DNA of 11,321 nucleotides, taken from assembly GCA_050944035.1 (NCBI GenBank), contig JBMNQH010000031.1, positions 1 through 11,321 of the forward strand, in the 5' to 3' direction. Origin of the DNA: JBMNQH01 sp050944035 (lineage in GTDB: Bacteria > Bacillota > Clostridia > Oscillospirales > Oscillospiraceae). The position numbers and the translations under genes are program-made. Shown one piece after another: positions 6,774-11,321 of the stretch (position 1 is the stretch's first letter; each line of letters starts with the position of its first letter). Below the pieces are notes generated by a model. That model made no database searches. It was given only the letters and a program-made list of their open reading frames with translations, and had not been told where the DNA came from.

Positions 6774-7676
6774 TTATCTGGCGCTATCTCGAATTTCCTG
6801 TTCCTCTGCCAGCCTTTGCCCGCATGGAGTAATGCACAGTCCACCCGCGCAGGTACATCTCAGCTCACTGGGGAGCTGCTTCCCTACCCGGAACAATGTC
6901 TCTGCTGCCTGATCCAGCGGGATCAACGGATCAAAGCCCCCCATAACCATGTTGGCACTCACTACCGAATTGGCGGCAGACATGGCATTACGGTTAATAC
7001 ACGGGATCTGCACCAGGCCTGCCACAGGGTCGCAAATGGTGCCTAGAATATTCTGCAGCGCACAGGAAGCAGCCTGACAGGACTGCTCCGGCGTTCCTCC
7101 CATAACCCACGCCAGCCCGCCGGCAGCCATGGCCGAAGCCGCGCCCGGCTCGTTGGGATTCGGCACGGGTTTGCTGGTTCCGATTCCGGCAAAGCCCTCA
7201 CAGGAATAACCGAGAAATTTGATGCCCTGGGCGGCTTGGATATCCACCATCTTTCCAGCCAGGTAGCTGTCCGGGCCCATAGCCTTGTCCAGCTCAGCGT
7301 AGCTGTTGGCCAAGTAAGGGAGCATGGATGCATTGGCGCGGGCGTCGTAGGTTTCCGGAACCGTTGTGTTGGCGATATCAATGGTTCCCATCATTACCTC
7401 TTCATACACCTGGGTCCAATCGCCCAACTGGTTAGCCGGATAAACTTCAAAGGTAATACGGCCATCGGTTTTCTCATGAATTTCCTCAGCGGCCGCCTGT
7501 GCTGCCAGAGTGGCAGTGTGGTCGATAGAATGCTGATTCGCATAGCGCAGAGTGATAGGTTTAAAATCCTCAGGAGCTTGACTGTTGGCAGCTGGGGCAT
7601 TTAAAGTTCCGCCGGAGCAGGCAGCGCAGGTAAGTGCCATAACAAGCGTTGCAGTAACAATTTTCACCTTTTTCAT
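6774..7676 (-). CDS. Chimeric ORF: TRAP solute-binding lipoprotein (DctP) N-terminus fused to L-serine dehydratase alpha (SdaAA) C-terminus
   Basis: The 300-residue frame starts at MKKVKIVTATL, eight bases after GGGAGG, with a lipoprotein-type signal (MALTCAACSGG, candidate lipid Cys about residue 20). Residues about 40-172 are a DctP-type TRAP solute-binding protein (ITLRYANQHSIDHTATLAAQ, FEVYPANQLGDW, GTIDIANTTVPETY). From about residue 178 the sequence changes to the C-terminal part of SdaAA: ASAMAAGGL, MGGTPEQ, CDPVAGLVQIPCINRNA, then GGLCITPCGQRL. Two Fe-S cluster cysteines of serine dehydratase remain (C215 and C226, 11 apart as in the family); the first, normally in a GCQAE-like motif, is lost with the N-terminal half. 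Both parts are truncated, so neither transport nor dehydratase activity is likely. The simplest origin is a deletion inside a dctPQM-sdaAB-sdaAA type cluster that happened to stay in frame. An assembly error at the joint near 7145 is the alternative. Confidence 0.85.
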   Translation of the reverse strand: MKKVKIVTATLVMALTCAACSGGTLNAPAANSQAPEDFKPITLRYANQHSIDHTATLAAQAAAEEIHEKTDGRITFEVYPANQLGDWTQVYEEVMMGTIDIANTTVPETYDARANASMLPYLANSYAELDKAMGPDSYLAGKMVDIQAAQGIKFLGYSCEGFAGIGTSKPVPNPNEPGAASAMAAGGLAWVMGGTPEQSCQAASCALQNILGTICDPVAGLVQIPCINRNAMSAANSVVSANMVMGGFDPLIPLDQAAETLFRVGKQLPSELRCTCAGGLCITPCGQRLAEEQEIRDSAR

Positions 7677-7739
7677 AATGACCTCCCTTTCTGTGTGCAG
7701 TTTCAGTTTACTCACATTTTCTGCACCGTTTATGTTTTC

Positions 7740-7767
7740 ATTATACTGAAATTTTATTTTCAATCAA
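7740..7767 (-). promoter_or_regulatory. Promoter of the DctP/SdaAA fusion ORF
   Basis: On the minus strand TTGATT (7767-7762), 16 bases, then a perfect TATAAT (7745-7740). The ATG is about 65 bases downstream. The spacer holds a CTGAAATTTT motif (plus-strand 7746-7755) repeated elsewhere in this intergenic region, a candidate operator. Confidence 0.7.
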
Positions 7768-7835
7768 TCGTAAAAATAGGCTGAAAATTTCTAGTATTTT
7801 ATATATAGTGCACATAATAGCTTCTGTATTTTCAG
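7746..7835. promoter_or_regulatory. Candidate operators of the XRE-cupin regulator
   Basis: Related motifs occur three times in the divergent intergenic region: CTGAAATTTT (7746-7755), CTGAAAATTT (7781-7790) and, inverted, ATTTTCAG (7828-7835). The first overlaps the promoter spacer of the fusion ORF; the last lies upstream of the regulator promoter. Regulators of this class usually bind such divergent regions, but binding here is inferred. Confidence 0.4.
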
Positions 7836-7849
7836 TATTTATGAAGTAT

Positions 7850-7877
7850 TTGTAAAAGATATATTCTGTGTTATAAT
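7850..7877 (+). promoter_or_regulatory. Promoter of the XRE-cupin regulator
   Basis: TTGTAA (7850-7855), 16 bases, TATAAT (7872-7877). The -10 overlaps the ATG at 7876, so that upstream ATG cannot be the start on this transcript; the ATG at 7915 is used instead. Confidence 0.55.
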
Positions 7878-7914
7878 GAAGAAAATTTATATATGTAAAA
7901 AGGATGTTCAAATC

Positions 7915-8499
7915 ATGGAGATTGAAATTGGTGCTGTCATTAAGGGATTTCGCAAGGCCAGAAAAATGACCTTACAGGACCTTGCCCAAAAAAGCGAACT
8001 CTCTGTAAGTTACCTCAGTATGTTGGAGCGGGGACTGAACAGTCCCACAGTCTCCAGCCTGCAGAGCATTTGTACTGCCTTGAACATTTCCCTCACCGAT
8101 CTTTTCTCCAGTGCGGGACACAGTTCCGGCTTAATCCGCAAGGAGGATCGTACAGAAATCTTTAACGACCATAATGCTGTAATCTACTACGCACTTACTG
8201 ACACAGACCGACAGCTTCAGGCCATCCAGATGGATGTTTTTGACACTGCCCCTCACGCCAGTACCCATCACGTACTTGACGAATTCGGTTTTATCCTGAC
8301 GGGCAGTATGGTTATGACAGTGGAAGACGAAGCCACAGATTTGCGGGAGGGAGATTCTTTTTATATCCCGGCAGGAAAGACCCATCACTTTTTCCGTACC
8401 AGCAAAGAGGTATGCTCTTCCATCTGGGTTCACTTTAACCCGTACGGTACAGGGGTACAGAACACCTTTCTCACACCACCCCCTTGGCATTCAGCCTGA
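7915..8499 (+). CDS. XRE-family transcriptional regulator with C-terminal cupin domain
   Basis: The 194-residue protein has an N-terminal HTH_3/XRE domain (about residues 6-64: GFRKARKMTLQDLAQKSELS, then VSYLSMLERGLNSPTVSSLQ as the recognition region). A C-terminal cupin_2 fold follows (about 105-175: HHVLDEFGFILTGSMVMTVED, LREGDSFYIPAGKTHHFF). Proteins of this build sense a small molecule in the cupin and control adjacent metabolic or transport genes. I start at 7915, with AAGGA ten bases upstream, because the in-frame ATG at 7876 lies in the -10 box. It is divergent from the DctP/SdaAA fusion and probably controlled the ancestral operon, perhaps for serine or another amino/organic acid; that ligand is inference from context only. 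The gene appears intact. Confidence 0.9.
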   Translation: MEIEIGAVIKGFRKARKMTLQDLAQKSELSVSYLSMLERGLNSPTVSSLQSICTALNISLTDLFSSAGHSSGLIRKEDRTEIFNDHNAVIYYALTDTDRQLQAIQMDVFDTAPHASTHHVLDEFGFILTGSMVMTVEDEATDLREGDSFYIPAGKTHHFFRTSKEVCSSIWVHFNPYGTGVQNTFLTPPPWHSA

Positions 8500-8523
8500 T
8501 GTATCTTAATAAATCGCACCTAC

Positions 8524-8541
8524 GGCGGGGCCGGCCCCGCC
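8524..8541. repeat. Perfect 18-bp GC-only palindrome
   Basis: GGCGGGGCCGGCCCCGCC is its own reverse complement. It lies 25 bases after the regulator stop codon and just before a terminator. It has no T-run of its own and may be an mRNA 3' structure. Confidence 0.6.
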
Positions 8542-8555
8542 TGTGAGAAAACTTA

Positions 8556-8595
8556 AAAATACGCAGTACAGGCCTTTGCCCGTACCGCGTATTTT
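8556..8595 (+). terminator. Terminator of the XRE-cupin gene
   Basis: AAAATACGC (8556-8564) pairs with GCGTATTTT (8587-8595); after one mismatch, GTAC pairs with GTAC, and GGC with GCC around a small loop. The U-rich 3' arm TATTTTATAT gives termination on the plus strand; the symmetric sequence may also work on the minus strand. Confidence 0.75.
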
Positions 8596-8657
8596 ATATC
8601 TCAATGACCACCTTTCTTTAAACAGGAACAAGCAGAGCAAGTTATTTTAAAAATCAA

Positions 8658-8692
8658 AAAAGACTTAGAACCACAGTGGTTCTAAGTCTTTT
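8658..8692 (-). terminator. Terminator downstream of the tRNA-Ala-like sequence
   Basis: AAAAGACTTAGAACCA (8658-8673) and TGGTTCTAAGTCTTTT (8677-8692) form a perfect 16-bp stem with a 3-base loop. On the minus strand the stem ends in TTTTTTGATTTT, so it reads best as the terminator of the tRNA-like element whose CCA end is 22 bases upstream. Confidence 0.82.
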
Positions 8693-8714
8693 CCTGCACT
8701 TTCCCGTGCTGTTG

Positions 8715-8820
<106 letters not shown>

Positions 8821-8856
8821 CAATACGCAAGACAAACCTTGTCATTCAAATCGATT

Positions 8857-8926
8857 GGAGTGTAATTATAGGATCTGACGAAGCCTAGTAATTCCAACGG
8901 TTTGCAGGCTGTCAGCAAGAGGTTTT
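8857..8926. repeat. 70-bp direct repeat, copy 1
   Basis: This copy matches 11117-11186 without gaps: the first 21 bases (GGAGTGTAATTATAGGATCT and one more) are identical, and about 33 of the next 49 match, with GCAAGAGGTTTT identical at the end. The two copies are exactly 2260 bp apart in the same orientation and bracket the diguanylate cyclase gene. Confidence 0.85.
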
Positions 8927-8944
8927 GTATCTATCACTTTTTTA

Positions 8945-8973
8945 TTGAATGGAACTATTAAGTTTGGTATAAT
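8945..8973 (+). promoter_or_regulatory. Promoter of the diguanylate cyclase gene
   Basis: TTGAAT (8945-8950), exactly 17 bases, then TATAAT (8968-8973) preceded by TGG (extended -10). Transcription would start near 8980, leaving a leader of about 200 bases. Confidence 0.75.
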
Positions 8974-8979
8974 TATTTA

Positions 8980-9182
8980 AAAAAACATAGAAGCAAATTT
9001 AAGTTGACCAGGCTGAGCGAAAGAGATAATTCTTGGATGATTATTCAAGAAGAACAGTCAATGCGAAGGGAGCCTTGAGAGATACTGCAGATAAACAGCG
9101 GTAAAAAGAAGCATTCAAACAAACTGAATTACACAAACGATTAGTTTGATTAATAATTTTTATGCAAAATGGAAGATAGAAA
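8980..9182 (+). other. Long AT-rich 5' leader of the diguanylate cyclase gene
   Basis: About 200 transcribed bases precede the ATG. TTCTTG...CAAGAA (near 9031-9052) can form a short hairpin, and a 13-codon ORF starts inside it without a good ribosome binding site. I do not recognise a c-di-GMP-I or -II riboswitch: the conserved core of the GEMM aptamer is absent. No intrinsic terminator is seen. Confidence 0.4.
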
Positions 9183-10724
9183 ATGAAGAAAAAAAGAACA
9201 ATAATCGAAAGTACCATTATAGAAAACGCTCTTGATGTAATCTTTGAGCAGAACAATGCCGTTTCTGCAATTCATACTGTTCTTGAAATGCTAGGCAAGC
9301 ATTTCGGAGCTGATCGTGCATACATTTTTGAGGACAGCATCGACCATCTCGGCAGCAGGAACACCTACGAATGGTGTGCTGCAGGAATCGCTTCGCAGAA
9401 AGATAATCCTCAATATGTGAGTTACAAGGATGTTTTAGATTCCCCGATATCTGAATTATTTAAAGAAAATAGTGTCTGGTATAGCCCAGATTTTTCAAAG
9501 ATGGAGGATGGTCCGCTAAAGAGACTACTTTTGAAGCAGAATATAAAACCGGCAATTCTCGTTGCATTATATGAATATGGTGATTTTGTCGGATTTAACG
9601 GTCTTGATTTTTGTGATGCACCCAAAGAGCTGGCAAGCGAGCAAGTAGAACTTCTTCGGGTTATGGCAAAGATTTTTTCTTACGCGATATCAGGGGCAAA
9701 ATATACTGAGTTGAAAGGTCTTGCATCTTCATTGCAAGAAAGAAGCAGGGATCTAAAGGATCAGCTTTCCACGGAAAGAAAAGCATTTTTTGATGTCATG
9801 GGGAATAATGCATTGTTTACTGTGCATTCCGACTTGACAGATGGGCTAATCATTGAAGATATTCTTGCGCCAGATGGAAGCAGCCTTCTTGCTGCCCTGG
9901 GGTTCAGTGTTCCTGCTCCTTACGATGAGGAGGGGCGTGTATTCATTGAGACCAATCGGGTTGAGATCATTACTCCAAATGCCGCCCGCTGCTTTCAGCA
10001 CAAAGAGGCAATAAAGATATTTTATGAAGGAATAGGTTCTGCTCCATATGACATTTACATTGGTTCTACCGATATGTATGTTCGTATGAATGTTATTTTC
10101 TATAAAAACCAGGATAACGGGCATGTCATGTGCTACTGTATGTGTACAGATATCAGCGAACAATATAAAGAAATTCGGCAGCTTAAAAAATTGGAAGTAA
10201 TAAATGAACAATTGAAGTATGAATCAACTCATGAAGGAAATACAGGATTATTGAATAGATCAGCAGCCAAAGATCAAATTGAAAATTGCATTAATAGCAA
10301 GGATGGCAAAACAGTGGCATTGATTTTGATAGATATTGATAACTTCAAATCTATCAACGATCGTTTTGGTCATACTGTTGGAGACAAAGCTATTTTCAAT
10401 GTTGCTGAAACAATGAGGAAGCGATTTAGGCAAACAGATGTGTTAAGCCGTTTTGGAGGAGACGAATTTGCCGTTTTCATAAAAGATGTCTCAAATACTT
10501 CTGGACTCACGGATAGGATTGAGGACTTCTTGTCACATGTTACCGAACTGGTGATAGAAAAAAATCTGACCATTCCCTTGACCTGCAGTGTTGGGCTAGC
10601 CATTGCCCAAAATGGTGAAATGGATTTTAATACACTTTATCGTCACGCAGACACAGCCCTGTACTTCTCAAAGAATAATGGAAAAAACAGATATTGTGTG
10701 TATTCTGAGGAAATGTCGCTTTAG
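9183..10724 (+). CDS. Diguanylate cyclase (GAF - PAS-like - GGDEF)
   Basis: The 513-residue soluble protein should make cyclic di-GMP from two GTP. Residues about 15-168 look like a GAF domain (FGADRAYIFE, WYSPDF, GDFVGFNGLDFCD), about 205-330 like a PAS-type domain ending in CTDISEQYKEI, then a coiled linker. The GGDEF domain spans about 350-510: DIDNFKSINDRFGHTVGD (from 384) with the metal- and GTP-binding residues, RFGGDEF with the signature at 425-429, and CSVGLA near 468. R416-Q-T-D419 is placed five residues before GGDEF, so the product-inhibition I-site is intact. The domain start reads EGNTGLLNR instead of the usual DxLTGLxNR. There is no EAL domain and no membrane segment, so input is a cytosolic signal via GAF/PAS. 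The start has a weak GGAAGA site. The gene is much more AT-rich than the left genes and is bracketed by direct repeats, which suggests acquisition. Confidence 0.93.
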   Translation: MKKKRTIIESTIIENALDVIFEQNNAVSAIHTVLEMLGKHFGADRAYIFEDSIDHLGSRNTYEWCAAGIASQKDNPQYVSYKDVLDSPISELFKENSVWYSPDFSKMEDGPLKRLLLKQNIKPAILVALYEYGDFVGFNGLDFCDAPKELASEQVELLRVMAKIFSYAISGAKYTELKGLASSLQERSRDLKDQLSTERKAFFDVMGNNALFTVHSDLTDGLIIEDILAPDGSSLLAALGFSVPAPYDEEGRVFIETNRVEIITPNAARCFQHKEAIKIFYEGIGSAPYDIYIGSTDMYVRMNVIFYKNQDNGHVMCYCMCTDISEQYKEIRQLKKLEVINEQLKYESTHEGNTGLLNRSAAKDQIENCINSKDGKTVALILIDIDNFKSINDRFGHTVGDKAIFNVAETMRKRFRQTDVLSRFGGDEFAVFIKDVSNTSGLTDRIEDFLSHVTELVIEKNLTIPLTCSVGLAIAQNGEMDFNTLYRHADTALYFSKNNGKNRYCVYSEEMSL

Positions 10725-10818
10725 GATATGCTTATTAACCATTAGAACTTAACCAGAAAAATTATTAACAAGATGTTAGTACACCAACCGATAGGAATAC
10801 AACTATCCCAAATTACAA

Positions 10819-10850
10819 AGTGGCGGCTAAACAAAGCCGCTGCTTTTTTT
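10819..10850 (+). terminator. Terminator of the diguanylate cyclase gene
   Basis: AGTGGCGGCT (10819-10828) pairs with AGCCGCTGCT (10835-10844), the outer part with two G-U pairs, followed by seven Ts. It stands about 95 bases after the stop codon. Confidence 0.88.
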
Positions 10851-11077
10851 GAAAATGCAATGTCCGGGAAAGAAACGAGAAATTGGTATAACAGGATTCA
10901 TACAACATAATAAAAAGATTTTAAGGTTAATTATGAAATTGGTTTGCAGTCTTTCAACAAAAGGCTTTATTCGCCTACTTTAAAATCAATCTTGTCGCTT
11001 AGTATTATCTTTGAGTGTAATGATACGGTTCTTAACTGAATTGAATGTCGCTAGTCTGCATAGGGACAGGCATAGCA
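10851..11077. other. AT-rich non-coding stretch
   Basis: I see no gene here: the longest ATG frames are under 20 codons without a convincing ribosome binding site, and there is no recognisable RNA or repeat. Confidence 0.5.
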
Positions 11078-11107
11078 AAAGACCGCCGACAAAAGTCGAC
11101 GGTCTTT
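11078..11107 (-). terminator. Terminator on the minus strand
   Basis: AAAGACCG-C-CGAC (11078-11090) and GTCG-A-CGGTCTTT (11095-11107) pair around AAAA. The central C/A mismatch becomes a U-G pair in minus-strand RNA, and TTTT follows on that strand, so it probably ends a transcript coming from the zinc-ribbon gene. Confidence 0.72.
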
Positions 11108-11116
11108 CTGATGGTC

Positions 11117-11186
11117 GGAGTGTAATTATAGGATCTGGGGAACCCCAGTCATATCAATGGTTTTAACGTAACAAGCAAGAGGTTTT
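11117..11186. repeat. 70-bp direct repeat, copy 2
   Basis: This is the partner of the copy at 8857-8926. Immediately beside it the plus strand reads TGGTCGGAGTG (11112-11122); on the minus strand this is CACTCCGACCA, which resembles the acceptor 3' strand plus CCA of a tRNA, directly followed by a terminator. No tRNA body is present, so a remnant or chance likeness are both possible. Confidence 0.85.
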
Positions 11187-11200
11187 ATCCAAAACAGGAT

Positions 11201-11321
11201 TTACTTATAAATGGGATCTCCATCTTCATCAATTTTGTATGTATAGATGAAGCCGCTGATAAACTCCGAAGGTCCCTCTGCCCCACAATAAGGGCAATAC
11301 CCGGTTTCATGGTCTTTGCCG
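11201..11321 (-). CDS. Small zinc-ribbon-like hypothetical protein, C-terminal part (runs off window)
   Basis: The last 39 codons and a TAA stop are visible. The sequence GKDHETGYCPYCGAEGPSEF contains a CxxC pair typical of half of a zinc ribbon, and it ends in acidic DEDGDPIYK. The N-terminal part and any second CxxC pair lie outside the window, so the family cannot be named. The frame is open from the window edge to the stop, and codon use looks normal. It would be transcribed toward the repeat copy at 11117-11186 and the terminator at 11078-11107, which probably ends its message. Confidence 0.6.
   Translation of the reverse strand, partial: GKDHETGYCPYCGAEGPSEFISGFIYTYKIDEDGDPIYK

Noticed and set aside
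7876..7914. Start of the XRE-cupin protein at 7876
   Set aside because: That ATG overlaps the TATAAT -10 box and has no ribosome binding site; the ATG at 7915 begins just before the HTH domain.
8980..9182. c-di-GMP riboswitch in front of the diguanylate cyclase
   Set aside because: The conserved GEMM core and its two-hairpin layout are not present.

Overview
The window looks like chromosomal DNA of an anaerobic member of the Clostridia (Bacillota), probably an intestinal one. The reasons are strong AGGAGG-type ribosome binding sites, sigma-A type promoters, an O-acetylhomoserine sulfhydrylase/CysK pair, an XRE-cupin regulator and a GGDEF protein of clostridial type. Base composition is mixed. 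The left two thirds is GC-rich to balanced, while about 8.9-11.1 kb is clearly AT-rich, which suggests a different origin.

Left part (1-3.05 kb, minus strand): the 5' end of mnmA (tRNA 2-thiouridylase), then cysK, metY and a long metY leader. metY and cysK form a sulfur-assimilation operon that makes homocysteine and cysteine from sulfide. The leader is the most interesting item in the window. A consensus promoter (3024-3052) is followed by a 40-codon ORF (2854-2976) with a good ribosome binding site and six Cys codons, five of them clustered at codons 17-24. After it comes an intrinsic terminator (2780-2816). Three RNA segments can pair in mutually exclusive ways: leader-ORF ribosome binding site with a segment inside the ORF, that segment with the 5' arm of the terminator, and the terminator with itself. 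This is the layout of a ribosome-stalling attenuator that would sense charged Cys-tRNA. A second small ORF with a strong ribosome binding site lies between the terminator and metY.

Middle part (3.1-8.5 kb): a divergently transcribed aldo/keto reductase; a badly decayed hybrid sensor kinase (six frame changes plus an internal deletion); a minus-strand ORF that fuses the N-terminal half of a TRAP solute-binding lipoprotein (DctP) in frame to the C-terminal part of L-serine dehydratase alpha (SdaAA); and a divergent XRE-cupin regulator. The regulator probably once controlled a transporter/serine-dehydratase operon of which only the fusion remains.

Right part (8.5-11.3 kb): terminators, an aberrant tRNA-Ala(GGC)-like sequence with a palindrome over its 5' half, and an AT-rich segment with an intact GAF/PAS-like/GGDEF diguanylate cyclase. 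This segment is bracketed by two 70-bp direct repeats exactly 2260 bp apart. The window ends in the C-terminus of a small zinc-ribbon protein on the minus strand. The region reads as a site of repeated insertion and deletion.
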